A stretch of DNA of 64,000 nucleotides from Aspergillus flavus (GCF_009017415.1 NC_092408.1:2914001-2978000); one strand, 5' to 3'; counted from the stretch's first letter, positions 49,183-62,282 are shown. Made by a program: numbers and translations. Notes: generated by a model not told the origin, from the letters alone.

Positions 49183-50528
49183 TTTCCTTGCATTCTGTTA
49201 ACCAGTGGACCAAGAGCCAAAGACTGACCTTCCCATATCCCATTGTATATTACATCACAATACCTTATTCCTGCTTATAAACCATAGTCAAACACAGCGT
49301 GGATTGCCCATCCATCCTATCTCCATGCTTGCTCGGTTTTGATCTACTCTATCGGGACTAGTCAAGGCTGGCATGTTGAGTGACCTTTGGATTTGGGGAG
49401 GGTTACTGGCTACCCGTGTGTGACGGATTTGGTTTTTCCTTTAACTTTATTTATCTTTTATATCATAGCGCGGATGATGATACCTTGGATTAGTTAGATT
49501 GGCGGTAGACTTCCTGACTGGGTTTTCATTTTGAGTATTCGTTCTTACAAACTACCTATGGAATGGACTACAAGTTCCAGACTGAGATTGGAAGATTTGA
49601 CCAAAATCCAGTGGAAATAAATAATATTATGCGTAGGGAGTACTGTATCCCTTGTTTGTTTCGTTAAAAAATGAGACAAAAGAAGAGCTCCAATTTTCTC
49701 CGTACCATACATGAGACATACTTCCTACCCGGTGAAGGGGAACCCATTGCAATATCGCATCAGTTACTCAATCAAATCAAAGCAAGGAAATTCATGTCCG
49801 ATTCCTACATGCATGTCCTGAGGTACTGCTCCCTGAGCAATCGAATTTCACTGGTCGGGTAAACCAGCGTTGACCGGGACTTATGCAAGGAACACACACG
49901 ACGCAAAGGGGGGAAATAGACAGATAAAGATAAGTCGGGAATTAGTCAAAGCAGGTTGAAACACAAATTATGGATAAAAAACATTGTAAGGAAAACCACT
50001 TCGCCAGGAGTAAAGAGAAGAGATGAAAAGCACCAGTAACACCGCCACTTCCACTTGTCGTCTAGCAGATAATTAGATGAACGTGAAGAAAACAATTAAT
50101 AGCTTCGGAACCCAGAACCAAGCGCTTGCATCCTTCGTGTTTCATCGTCAGTTGAACTTTTTTTTCCGAATTTTTTTTTGTCTTTTCATTTTTAAGCCTT
50201 GGTTTTGTATGACCTCGGAATAAAGAGAATCGGAATCTTGCCAGCACAAGAACGGTGCCGCAGACTCCTCAACGTTGAATCAACGGCTCATGATATACAC
50301 AGGTTACAAGTTAAGGCACCTTTGGTGTTCATGTTATGTTGCTGGTATACGACGGAAACCGCATTTAGAGCGTCAATTGCGGGGCAAGAGAATTCAGATT
50401 TCGCTGGGTATCAAAGGAAGGCCGATGGTGCGGAGGTGCACATGTTGAAGTTAACGAAGACGCGAAACAACAAACATCTGGATTCCGCGGCTTCTGAAGA
50501 CATATTACGCAGAAGCAAGGACCACCGT
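49183..50528. other. Convergent interval, NIPA-like gene / mcm1
   Basis: About 1.35 kb of 3' flanks of two convergent genes; AT-rich, short frames only. Part near 50060-50528 is probably mcm1 3' untranslated region. No RNA gene recognised. Confidence 0.5.
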
Positions 50529-51439
50529 TTATGCAGTGGGTTGATGCTGGGGCGGCATCCGGTTGCCCACAGGCATTCCGGGGTACTGCCCACCAGCTTG
50601 CTGTTGCTGCTGAAGATTTTGGTAGTAGGCCATCTGCTGCTGCTGTTCGTTGGTCATGTAGCCTGGGTGCATGCCCGCAGGGCGAGGAATGTTCTGCTGC
50701 TGGGCATTGACATTGTTGTGGGCGGCGGCGACATCCTCTGGCGCCTCTGTTGGCACATCACCGGCCTCGACACCGTTCTCATTGGTGGTGGGATCGGGGG
50801 CATTGAGACAGGCCTATCATGAGAGAAGGTGTCAGTTCCGGCACATCGTTTACGTCACCGGGGGGGAATTCAGTCCACTACTCACCTGGATGAGGTTCTT
50901 GCCCTCGGCCTTCGTCACCAATGGTTGAAGCTTGGGGGTGGTGAAAGTATAGACGAGACCAGTCTCAGACACGACCAGCAATAGCACTTGGGTGCCCGTG
51001 AGGACCGACAGCTCGTATGCCTGTTTTGCGACCGCAATGAAATCGTCAGCGATTTGGGGAGGTCAATGCACGCGACAATTGAATTATACGCGAATCAAAG
51101 AGGTGGATTGAGCCCAAACAAAAGGGAATGACCGGGCGAGAACTCGAGGAAACAAAGAAACAATGAGGGTATGGAGACGCGACAAGCACGTACCTTCTTC
51201 ATGATACCCGCCTTCCGCTTGGAGAAAGTGATGTGGCGACGCGACTTATCCTGGATGAACTTGATTTCAATCTTTCTGCGCTCGCGACCGGGCTTATCAT
51301 CATCGTCATCGTCGTCGTCGGCGCTCATGCGAGAACGCTTGGTGCCGCGGTTGTCAGCGGCGCCGTTACCGGCGGCCTGCTGCAGGTCATCCTGGGTAGG
51401 AGAAGGGTTCTCCTCACCGACGGCAGTGATGTCGGCCAT
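50529..51439 (-). CDS. mcm1: MADS-box transcription factor Mcm1 (SRF type)
   Basis: DNA-binding factor recognising CArG-like CC(A/T)6GG sites, acting with mating-type and other partner factors in sexual development and growth. Exons 51439-51194, 51020-50886 and 50813-50529 give 221 residues. An acidic leader with eight consecutive Asp precedes the MADS domain, which begins at GRERRKIEIKFIQDKSRR and continues through HITFSKRKAGIMKK. The first intron (173 nt, long for this window) falls right after this and joins AYELSVLTGTQVLLLVVSE and VYTFTTPKLQPLV, the dimerisation strands. The C-terminus is Gln-rich (residues about 165-215), a usual activation region. It is the SRF class, not MEF2, because of its KIEIKFI and TGTQVLLLV segments. 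Confidence 0.96.
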
Positions 51440-52910
51440 GGCTGGAACAAGGGTAGAACGACGGGGGAAGGGAGAAAAGAAAAAGATAGAGTAATGTGAA
51501 GAAGCAGGTAATGGGGATTATCTGGGGGAAGTGAAGACAGATGCCCAAAGAGGAATGATGCTTTTGAGGGGGAGGAAGAATGACCAAATCGAGTAACGCG
51601 TTTGCTTCGCAGGGTTTGGGTTCAGGACAAGAAGAGGAAAGAGAAACGGGGAGGAGGAGTTCGAAGAAGGCAAAGTGCCGGTTGGGACAGGCAGGCGGTC
51701 TGTCACGTGTGCCGGACGGCCCATTCCCTCCTTACCGTATCACCGGTACGGGTAATCCTCCTGCACCGTTAATGAATTCCATAAATTCCGCGACGACATG
51801 GAACCCAGTACGGGGTAAAGCTGCTAAATTTTCAATGAATGAGACCACTCTAAATGAGCCTAAGCTTGACCACAAGGACCCCCAAACACATCCATTTTTC
51901 CCTTCAAAGCCCGTCACTTCCAACTTTCATTCTCCTCCAAGCCTCCTGAGGAACAGCTGAAGACACCGGCGGTAAATGACCGTAACAAAGTACTAAGTTT
52001 GTCCAGACCCAACGGTGGAGCACACGCCAATCTTGGCAGTCTCTATAATTGGCTCAGCCGCCGGGAGGCATCGAGGATTCGATCCGGAAGCCAACTCACA
52101 TTCCCCACTATCGCGTAATGATACCTTGATACCACTGACCATGTACCATCGTGTACTCCACTTGGTGAATAGTTTTATCTGGTTAAGCCTGTCCAAGTGC
52201 CTATCCTGAAGATCCTGATTACTTCTAAATTCTCATTGTTGTGACGATGATTGACCAAATGACCAAGAAAGGGAAGCCAAAAAAAGACCTCTGGTCGTCA
52301 CATGATTTGTCGGGGGGTCAGCCAAAGTGACCGGAACAAATTTACCTGCAGGAAAACCAAGGCTGGACTCAGCAGGACCAAATTTTGGTACTGCCACTAC
52401 TAAACATACGTACTTCACTTCCCTACCCACGATGAGTCAGCCCTCCAGCACATTCCATGCCTTCTCGAGTCCATCCGGTCAACCAAGGTTCCCCCCCACC
52501 ACCAAACTCCTGATCGAACTCAAGGGCAGAACCTGATCAATCCGTAGAAACGATATACCTATCATATCATATCCGTGCGCCAGGGCATGTAGCACAACAG
52601 AGATCAATATCTGATCATGAGAACGATGCAGTGTAAAGCAAGGGCAACGCTCCCCCTGTACCGTACACACCTCATTGTGATCTGACCCCAGGCGTTCATG
52701 GTTCATGACTAGTTTCCTTTATAAATAGCATAGCATCAGGATTGATCGAGATAAAACCCAGAGCGAGTTACTCTCGCATGACCAGTCACCCCCCCCATGA
52801 TCACTATTACTGCTAGTTCTCCAATAATTCCAGCCATATCAGTATCTTCCGGCCAATAATGGCCCACCGTCGTTTACCCCCTTCATGCAGTCTAAAGTTA
52901 CACGTCAATC

Positions 52911-52934
52911 CCACGAGGGGTCTATTCCTCGTGG
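52911..52934. repeat. Perfect 8-bp inverted repeat
   Basis: CCACGAGG and CCTCGTGG separated by eight bases (GGTCTATT). GC-rich stem in an AT-rich gene-free region; no T run follows, so it is not a terminator in the bacterial sense. Confidence 0.8.
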
Positions 52935-53868
52935 AGCATGAGTCCCCTTTTAACTTCGAACTCGACTGTCGAAATTGGTTAGTTCCCTACTAAACAGGAG
53001 ATGCTCGGTCCATTTGGGTAATCTGTCACTAGACAAACTTCATATCTAGATGATCTATGATCGTGAGATGATACCGCGTAGAGGTCCTTGCTACGAGGGT
53101 CGTCTCTGTGTATCCCTCTCCTTCCCTACCTCATCTCTTTCGAATGTTTGTCTATTCCCTTAACTTCGGCTTACTTTCCTCGTATCATTGTTTGTCTTAC
53201 AGAGTGTGATTGATAACCATGACACCGTAAGCACAAGCCACCCAAACAAAGGTGTCAGCCACTTTCCACAAGACAAGCACGTACCCTAGAAGTATATCAA
53301 ACAAAACACAACTATCATACACCCCAAACCCTCCCAAAGAAATCTTCAGCCAAATCAGAACATCCATCTAAACCCACATCACCAGATAGTATCTACCACC
53401 TCGCCAACAATGTAGTCGAAACAAGCCTCGTCAGGCCAACCACAAGCCCAACATACGGATAGAGTTGGTTCCCCTCTATGACCGCCACATGAGATCATAC
53501 GATGGTATCAATACTACGGGGTGAAACGATACGGTGGTTTCAGCTGAGGCTTAGTGAGCCCCATGGGTATACTTAGGATCAAAGTGGTGCTTTTCGCGGG
53601 TTGGTTGGTTGGTGAGGTAGGTGGTGGTGGTGGCTGGCTGGTGGGTTACTTTCTTCCTTAGGTATCTTTTCTCGAATTCACCTGTGCTTTTTGATGGCCA
53701 GCTAGGCTATATGTAGTAGGAGGTGGTAGTATCTTGGGATCTGGTGTGATGCGGCGTGGGGAACTAAAGGAGAGAAGAATGTTATGGGTATGGTTTCTGG
53801 GGGAAGGTATGTACAGTATGCACTTATGGCTTTCGGGAGGGTGTTGGATTGTTTAGATGATTGGGAGA

Positions 53869-53888
53869 GAGATGAGATGAGATGAGAT
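53869..53888 (+). repeat. GAGAT pentanucleotide tandem repeat
   Basis: About four copies of GAGAT in a row in the gene-free region upstream of mcm1. Simple sequence, probably of no function. Confidence 0.7.
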
Positions 53889-55025
53889 AGGTTTCTTTAT
53901 GTATTACTTAGTAGGTACTTTTGCGGTCTCGCCGGACTTGGTGATACGTGGGTTGCATTCTGGCTGGTTGATAAGATGTGTTTTGGAGTTAGGCATACTT
54001 GTCACTAAGATAGCTTGTATTATGGAAGATCTACAGAGTGTGGTGCTCTGCAGGTCATACTGTTTTAGGAAGATGCGTATGCATAGGGTGCCGACATACA
54101 TCCGTTATCCGAAATGAGCCGGCCAGAGTCAGGTCGTACAGTCGGCGTCAAAGAGATTAATTAGAGCGGGAAGGTCCCCTTTTTTGTTGCTATTTTCTTT
54201 GTTTGTTGGGAAATTATGTACGCCCGTAAATTGGTTAGGGAGTATTGCAGAAGTTTTGTGCAATGGTGATGTTGTGCTTCTTGGTGGGTGTGATTGGTCC
54301 GTGGGGTGGATCGTTGGATGATGGTTCCCGGATTGGGGTATTTAATGTGAAACGCTTACTTGAAACGGACCGCGCGTCGTTGATCCTACGGGAATATAGA
54401 TGGTAGATGCTGGTGATTAGTGAGAAGCTTAATGAGAATTGGGTAGTAATTTCTATCTAGAACTTGACTCATGATATTCCTGCATAATCACAGATGCGCT
54501 AATCTCCAAGAGCAAGGGGCCGGAAACGGCCCGGAAATTCTATTTTTACAAAATGCATGGAAAAAGCCTCCTGATAAAGGGAGAGGGAAAAAAAGGAAAA
54601 AAGAAAAATGATGGGAAGAGATGTTGACTCGTGAACTTCCTCTGGAAGAGGAGTATAGCCAGGTAAGCAAGGGACAACAAGATAAGCTCTTCGCTGAAAA
54701 ACCACCAGTTCCGATCTTTGACTGCGCCGATACAACGCCAGGCAAATGAACAATCAAAAATAGGGATGTCGAAGGAATCAGTTGACGAAAGAGGTACATC
54801 TAGGACCACCCTTCAGTTTAAAACCTTTTTTTGTTTCCTTATCTCGTAAATGGGTAGTGCTCTTCCGTTCTTGGTGGTATGACAGCAATTAGAACCTGAA
54901 ATGAATAAAGAGAGCGAACATAACAAAGATGAAAATAATGTGCAAGAACGGAAAGACTCCACAGATCTAAGGTCCAGCCTCAGTATCGGTTGTGTGGTTT
55001 CTCATTCGATCCGTAGACCAAAAGA

Positions 55026-56639
55026 TCAGTGATGTTTCCTGACATTGTAGTCCTTGATACCGGCACCGCCACCACCCTTGGGTCCAAGCCAAACGATCTC
55101 GATGACACTATGGCCTTCATCCTCTTCACGCACGTACCACTGGTGTACATTGTCACCCACAACGTAAGCTTCCCTCAAGAGCCAACGGTCCTTGAGGACA
55201 CCATCGTGTTCCTTAGGACGAAGAGGTCCCAGACGCTCTTCGTAACCACGAGGATCCTCTTCCCAAGTCTTCTCCGTGTGGTCGAAGTCAATGGCATCAT
55301 CAGGAGTGTTTTCGCCATAGGTGTACTTGACGAGAGAATATCCGTTGGTGAAGACCCAGAATGTACGGGTGCTCTTGCCGGTGGAGTTATTGACAATCTC
55401 TTCCTGGTCAAACACCCAGCGACGGAGCACTGACCGGCGACCGGCGGCCGCTGCCACGGTCGTCATCTTGACAACGTCCTTAGTGTACCAACTGTTCCAG
55501 TGGTGGAGGGACTCAATCTTCCGGCCCGACTCGTACACGCCGTCAACCTCACCCTTCATGTCCATCTGGTAAAGAGAGGGCCAAAGGGTAAGGGGAGTAT
55601 CTCCGTATCTCTGGATGCACTGTCCGAGCTTCTGGTCTCCAGGCTGCTCACCCCAGGACTGACATTCGTCGTAATATTCTTCGAGAACGTCAAGGAGAGG
55701 CTTAGACACGAAAACACCAGCACCGCCAAAGGCAATGTGACCAAAGGTGTCAACCTGCCAGTGGGCTTCCGACAGGGAGCCGATATAGTGCTTCTTGGTC
55801 ACATCGAAAAGCTTCAGCTCCTCGGCGACAGTGGGAAGGGACAACCAGAAAGTGTCATCGTCAATGAAGCTAACCCATTGGGTCTGGGGGCGCTTGGTAC
55901 GGATGTGATTGGCGAACGCCTCAACCAAGCCGAAATAACGAGCAGTGAAATCGAGAGGGGACTGAATGAGTGTCAAGTCCAAGCCACGGTTACGGAAGTA
56001 GGTCTCTTGCTTGGGGATGTCGTCGTCGGATTCCGGTACCAACACGATGATACCGGCCTTGGTGTTTCCGTAGGAGTAGAGGAGGGAAGGAAGCAAGCGG
56101 TCCAAACGGTCAGCAGTCGTGGCCAAACCAAACAGAAGCTTGTCCGTCTCATCAACGTCATGGTCGGCGGCTACATTAACATCGATGATGGGAGGGCAGG
56201 AAATATCCTCGTCCTCGTTGTCCGGGGAGACAACCATACCGCGCTCCATGACGGTCATGGGCGGGAGCACAGGGATATCAATTTCCTCCAGCGAGCTGAA
56301 TTCAGTCTTAGGGCTCACGTGGTGAGGACGGAAGTACGCGCGGGTATAGTTCTTGCGAGGCAGCCACTCAGTGAAAGGCAGGGGAGGCATAACACTAGGG
56401 TCCGCATCGCACATTTTCGCCGTCGGGGCTGATGATGGCTGTAGCTGAATCTGAGGAGTACCAGCTGACGTAGTCACCCGGTCGACGGGATGCTTGAATC
56501 GAAGGAACGCTGCACGATCATAACGCTCAATGCACCAAAAGAAGAAGCCTATTGAAAATAGGGCGATGAGAGGGAAGACGGTCCTAGTGCGGAAAATCGG
56601 CATCTTGGGCGAATTATTAAAGGAGTTGTTCTTAAGCAT
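55026..56639 (-). CDS. GT31-like Golgi glycosyltransferase
   Basis: Single frame of 537 residues with type II membrane topology: a short basic cytosolic tail, one membrane segment at about residues 19-37 (FPLIALFSIGFFFWCI), then a lumenal stem and catalytic domain. The metal-binding DxD is DDD at 260-262 in WVSFIDDDTFW. The following GGAGVFVSKPLLDVLEEYYDEC resembles the acceptor-side region of Fringe-like/GT31 (DUF604) enzymes. ATTADRLDRLLPSLLYSY marks the start of the catalytic fold. One glycosylation-type sequon lies at NYTR (about residue 97) and another at NNST. The sugar donor and acceptor are not known. The first ATG is used; a second ATG at residue 13 would also keep the membrane segment. 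Confidence 0.85.
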   Translation of the reverse strand: MLKNNSFNNSPKMPIFRTRTVFPLIALFSIGFFFWCIERYDRAAFLRFKHPVDRVTTSAGTPQIQLQPSSAPTAKMCDADPSVMPPLPFTEWLPRKNYTRAYFRPHHVSPKTEFSSLEEIDIPVLPPMTVMERGMVVSPDNEDEDISCPPIIDVNVAADHDVDETDKLLFGLATTADRLDRLLPSLLYSYGNTKAGIIVLVPESDDDIPKQETYFRNRGLDLTLIQSPLDFTARYFGLVEAFANHIRTKRPQTQWVSFIDDDTFWLSLPTVAEELKLFDVTKKHYIGSLSEAHWQVDTFGHIAFGGAGVFVSKPLLDVLEEYYDECQSWGEQPGDQKLGQCIQRYGDTPLTLWPSLYQMDMKGEVDGVYESGRKIESLHHWNSWYTKDVVKMTTVAAAAGRRSVLRRWVFDQEEIVNNSTGKSTRTFWVFTNGYSLVKYTYGENTPDDAIDFDHTEKTWEEDPRGYEERLGPLRPKEHDGVLKDRWLLREAYVVGDNVHQWYVREEDEGHSVIEIVWLGPKGGGGAGIKDYNVRKHH

Positions 56640-59600
56640 GAAAACGATTGTAGAAACTGGTCGACAGCAAGAATATTATATCACTGGTTGTATCAAAGGG
56701 ACATCGACAGAATAAAGTCGTCTATTGGGTCCGCTATCGCACAAATGTCACCAGAGAAATCAGCCGAGATTCGACGAACTGAGGATGGAAAGAGCGTAGA
56801 TGGCGAATAGAAATTTTATATAAAAAAAATTTCCACGGCCTAGAATAACTGGCAACGAAAGTCTGGCAGCGTCGAGACCTGCGACACGGTCACAAAAAAG
56901 GAGGTGGTTCGGGTTGAAAGGCCCGGTGAAATTATTCGGTCGCCCCGTCGTGATGGGGAAACAGCAGCCGAAGGGAAGTATAGAGGCCGACAGCAAGAAA
57001 AACAGCACAACTGGACGACGAGTCCAGGGCTTAAAAGATCAATCGGAATTGGAGGAGGAAAGAGGACTTGAGGGCGATGTCGAGCCTTTGAGGGGTGAGG
57101 AGGAGAAAAGAAGAAGAGAAGAGAGGAGGGAGGGGGAGGAAGTATGAAGAGAATGGATGAGGAAAGGATGAAGACAGGAGACAGAAAGTGTTCCTAAGTG
57201 GGAATGCCGAATAATGGACCACGGGTTGAAATGGGGCCTAAGCTCCTCCACTGGGTAATTTAATCTGCAAAATATTAAGCTCAACTCCGCTGTAATTTTC
57301 CACTGCACTTCAAAGAGGTTTCAGATGTATCGATGGTCGAGAAACCGACCTTAATCTCGAGGTAGGGTTTTCGAGGGTGTCGAGAAGAGGAGGAAAGAAA
57401 TTGTTCAGCAGAGAGATAGAAATAAAGCCAGAGGTCAATAATGAGGAATTCCAAGTTATAAGATGCTGATTATGCTTCCTTCGCCTTGTTGACGCCTCCC
57501 GCATTTTCTCTAACTTTAGTCCGCCTTTTTTTTTTAAAAAAAAAAAAAATTCGTAATTCCTGGAAACCCTGTTAGTCCTTCCTTCCTCAGTATTGGTACA
57601 TACTCTGAGAAGTAGTGGACTGTTTTGGTGTAGATCCCTGACAGAAGGGAAGAATGCCGCCCAGATGGATGGATCTCCTCTCTCCACCACAGCGGGTGGT
57701 TGGTAATTTTCAATTTCCGATTTCAAACAAAAACCCTTCCGATCCTCCAAACCAATCGACTATCGGAGCCCTCTCAAGGTCTACGATTGAATAATTACTT
57801 GAGGATATCACAATTACGATGGCCAGTGCTCAATGGAATTATGTCCTACAACATAAATATTCTATACGTTCAGGAGTTGAGTTAAGTGTATATCTTCAAT
57901 TCATCATCTCCGACATTACTGTAAGGGTACTACAGTACAGAGGACATACATCTGCATATACGGCGCACCAAGTCTCTCCAAAAGCTATCTGATGAACGAA
58001 GAATAAAACCATAGAGTGTAACTCAGGCTTGACGGTGAATCTATGGTGAATCCGGTCAAATTGAATCGTGTATTATCCCACCCATAAAGATCCTTCCCGA
58101 GAGAGTTGCGTACGCGTTTTATAGTCACATTGTCCATTGGGAAGTGTTTTCTCTGTTCTTCGCATCTCCTGCTCAGGGTCCTAACGGCCGATCAACGTTT
58201 CGTTCATCAACTTCAAACAGGACATCGAGTGTTACAGATTTCCGTAACCGCTCGTTTTTCCAATTACACATAATCTCTTCTATTCTCGACGAAGTGGGAC
58301 TCGCCGGACCCAGTCGACGGACGGACAAATCCACCATTGTGCTCCATTAGGAATGGTCCATGGCGAGAAAGGTTCTAGGAATGTTCCAGTACCTTAGTAT
58401 GTTTGTAGCCACTGTGTTTGTTCTTTATCTTTTCCTCTTGATTCATTACTACCATCTTTTGTGAAAAGCCTTGGGGTTATTGTGTGGGTTGCCTTGCGGA
58501 TTGTAAAATACGGCGAAATGTCTTGATGAAAATTTCTCAAGGCTTGCTAATCGATTACTCTGCATCTATGTGTCGACAGTACGTACTCAACACCAGATAT
58601 CTTGGTACGATTACCCAGGCGAACAGTACTTGAAGAAAATAAAAGAGGCGTCGATCTGAGTGGTTTCCCGCCCGTCCAGCCACTCAGGGGCGACCATTTA
58701 GGGGGCGCTGCCTCTCGGAGCCCCACGGGCCGCGTGTCCCTCCCACCACATGTTGTTTTCCCCTATTACTGAGTCGTCAAAGGCATTCAGGTCGTATCTG
58801 AAGCTGTCTTGTTCTTATATCATTATTAATATCGTGTGATTTCATGAGGTCTGTAACATAATACTACGGAGTACTCTGAACATAGTTAGTAGTCCGTGCT
58901 TGGCACGGTTGCGGTCGACGTAAACTACTCTGGATAACTTTGTGTAGGCGGTGTCCGCATGCCGTGTTTTGTCATACTGTTCAGAATTTAGGAGACTTTG
59001 GTCCCTGAATGCACCGCCTTCTCTGTTACTATTTTTTGCAGAATAGAACCAACGGTTACAGACAAAAGGAAGAAGAAGAAGAAGAAGAAGCACTGCACAA
59101 GCAATCGTCAGCAGCTTGACAAGGACACATACATGCAAACCTGCTGAGAATAATATCCGCTGTGGCAATTTGTGGCCTCGACTGGTCGCCTAATTGGATG
59201 TAAGCTGAGGTCGCTTGGTGCTGGGTACCTGAAAGTTACCTGGTGGTTCTGGTGGATCAAGATCAACACTTCCAATCGCACTACTCCTCCTAAACTTTCG
59301 ACAGCGCGATCCAATCATATGTATTGAATGAAGGGCATAAGTAACGGACGCGTGTACCAAAGTTGTCGACGCACGTCTGATATTTATGGAAACTTGTCCA
59401 CTCTTGTTACGAAGTATTGCCACCTATGGGGGCACAGTACCTGGTGCCCTCGGTTTTGCAAATCTTCTTTCTGTTTTTCACTCGAAGATACCCGTCTTTC
59501 TTAGCTAGACGATGGGGACCCAAGGTATCTAGACGAGGAAATCGTCTCTGGTATGACGATCGGCATTGACTCCCCCTCCAAGTGGCCACTACTATTGCCG

Positions 59601-62282
59601 AGCAATTAAGCTTGAACGCCGGCCTTGGCACCTGTCACACTATCCTTAGGTCTTTAGCAATAGGAAAAATTTCTCCGGGTTTAAGGGCCGTACGGGGGTA
59701 GGTACTTTCCGGAGTACAATTCTACCCTTGTAAGACAGCAAACCCTTTGTTACATCCATTAGTGATATGTCCACATGCCATGCATGCCGTCCCAGAAATA
59801 TAGTGGACTGGCATGACACCAGTTACGTCAGTGAGCCTATGCTCAATGCTTGAACGTAAAAGATTGTACTGTGTAAATCCCAGCCCCCTGATCAACATCC
59901 TCCGTCGGTGGACGCCGCCTTCCTTGTTTCCTTCGCCCCCATTGACCGTTCCGCTGGATACGTTACGGAGACGACCCATTTTTTCTTGTCCACGACAAGC
60001 CCACTATAAAAAAGGGTCCTTTTCCGCGATGGGATATGATAGACGTCTGCTCTCACCTATGGGGTACAAAGTTCAAGGGCACCAGCTATCAAGGGTCCTC
60101 GATCCGCTTCAACCACGTAAACCTGACCTTTCCTGTTCATGCCGAACCTCTGTTCGACGGAGTTTGTCCCGGACTTCCGTCAGTATATCATTTCTTCAAC
60201 AAGAACGGTCCCAAACCCAAGTCTCAGCCTTGAACTTTAGATCTATCAAGCCCGGAGCCTCCGTGGCAACTTGGGATACCAACTCACGTCAACCTCCGCG
60301 GAGTATAGCTTCCATAACCTCCTTATCATCGCAGCGATCCCACTCTCAAAGTACTCCGTACAACTACGTACCCACTAGTAGTATGTACGAAGCTTTTAAC
60401 CACAGAACTCAATCCAAACAATGCGTAGAGCTTGACCATATAGATTCACCGTAGACGCGTTAGCGTGGGTGCGTTAAATGAGGTGATATCCCGCCATCGG
60501 AAATGTGGGTTATGATATCTTTCTAGTTCCATTTAGGTCCATTGAATCGCTTGGACCCCTGGGACCAGTTACTGTTCTCTCCTGATCACTGTGGACACAG
60601 CCTCGTGGGTTGTTTGATTTACGCGTCACGGGACGATATGTTTGCAGTCATGGCTGTATGCTCAACATCCAGGAATGACATATATAGTATGTTTGTGTAC
60701 ATAAAAAAAATTTCCACATATAGGTAGATCTCCGGATTTTCTAGAACGTTTGTTCATATTAAAGTGAAACCCTTCGACACAACTGATCTACGGTGCTATG
60801 GAACAGATAAATGAAAAGCACGGCCCGGTGGATTTGCTCGATAGTCCCGTTGCCAATTTACTTCGTATTTGGCCGTATAGTCATCAAGAACCTGTGGTAG
60901 CCCATTGCAATCTAATTGGGCAATAAAGATGTTTGTGCTTGGTAGCACTTGATCGATATCGAGAGTAATTAGCTTACTTTACTTGATTACAACATGGTCC
61001 GGGGTTGTTAACAGAAACTCCTTATCATCCCCATATCCCTGCATACCTACTTTTAGACACCTCAAGCATAACATATGCGGAGATTTTTATAGCTTTGACT
61101 TCATAATCCTTGCCTGGATTCCATCTATCAAGCCACCGATGTAATCCCGAAAAGGTTATTCGAAATATGTCATTGCTCCTCGCATCATCAGGAATGTCGA
61201 AAATAGCACTAGCGATAACGATGTCCCTGTCAAGGTAGGTATCCAGTTACCATGGAAAGAACACACAACATCGTTATACTTAGTATAGTCTGTCCTTATT
61301 CTACTTACACCGCTTCTATCTCGCTATAAGCACATCAACACATTCAAACACCCATTATGTTCCTCCTACCAAGCATAACCCCAGATAGACATAGACACCA
61401 TCCCATGACTCAGGCTCAAAAGCAAACTACCCCATTAGTCCTAGCCCATACATAACTTCACAAATGCCAACCATGCACAAACACGCACGCAACCCACTGA
61501 CAGTTTCTAAACCAAAAATCCCTTTTGCAAAAATTCCCCGTCCAGATTGAGAAAAACACCTCTTAGAAACGTCATGTTACATTATCCATGTTTCAGTGAA
61601 ACCTTGCAATATCGGGGAGGGGACATAGACATCAGAAACTACCTTAAGTAACATACATTAGTAGTATTTGGCACCTGGCGCTTGGCATTGGAGAGGATGC
61701 ATGACAATTGGATTGACTTTGTGACATTGTGAAGGTGGGGCTGAAACTTCCTCCGCGTTTCAAGTATCTTTGTTTTTGATGTGCGATTACGTGTGTGGAA
61801 TCGAGATGCGGGGGTGTCTTTGACCCTTTGGGTAAATCAGTGGGTTTTAATAGGTGGTGGGTTTTTTTGGGCGTGTCGTACTGGGGTGGATTGGGTGCTT
61901 TCGTAATGTGTCTTGGGTTGTGGTATGAGATGTTGAGTATGGGTGATACGTATGGATTCCTGTCAATCCGGAGATTGTTCACGCGGTCTGGACGTTTTGG
62001 GGTATGGCAGGACAAGGCTTCGGGCTGTGATTGATGGTAGTCCTTCTAAGGGTTTGATTGCGTGCTACACTGGAGTAGTATTTGAGTCATGGAGGGTCCA
62101 GTACTTTGCAGCAACTTTGAGAACATCAGGACATAGTTCATGACCCTGCGAATATTCCGACAGGAGATAAGCCTAACATATCGATATTGTACAAGAGCTC
62201 CGAAGATATGTGGTTGATTAGGTACCAAGTATATTTCATTCCTGTTCGATTATCTAACTATACATCTACGATAAATAATACA
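56640..62282. other. Large gene-free interval
   Basis: About 5.6 kb with no supported gene. It holds the promoter of the glycosyltransferase gene (minus strand; pyrimidine-rich on that strand at 57050-57150), a mixed T9A13 run at 57527-57549, a GC-rich island at 58660-58745, and an AGA microsatellite at 59068-59090. Two TACGGAGTA-type motifs lie at 58865 and 60352. The 642-base frame at 59813-60454 has no domain and is not called as a gene. Confidence 0.45.
59068..59090 (+). repeat. AGA trinucleotide microsatellite
   Basis: Seven to eight uninterrupted AGA units in a gene-free region. Confidence 0.85.

Larger units (their letters stand above)
51440..55025. other. Large gene-free interval upstream of mcm1
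   Basis: About 3.6 kb with no supported gene. It contains the mcm1 promoter (51440 onward, CT-poor on the + strand and so pyrimidine-rich on the minus strand), an 8-bp perfect hairpin at 52911-52934, and GGT/GGTT simple repeats at 53605-53650. A GAGAT tandem repeat lies at about 53869-53888. A long upstream region is common for developmental regulators; I see no RNA gene. Confidence 0.5.

Noticed and set aside
55500..56432. 310-codon + strand frame opposite the glycosyltransferase
   Set aside because: Mirror frame of a real gene with a clear membrane anchor and catalytic motif on the other strand.
59813..60454. 213-codon frame with TATAAAAAAG nearby
   Set aside because: Ser/Arg/Pro-rich without a domain; overlapping frames are also open here. 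Without expression data it is not supportable as a gene.
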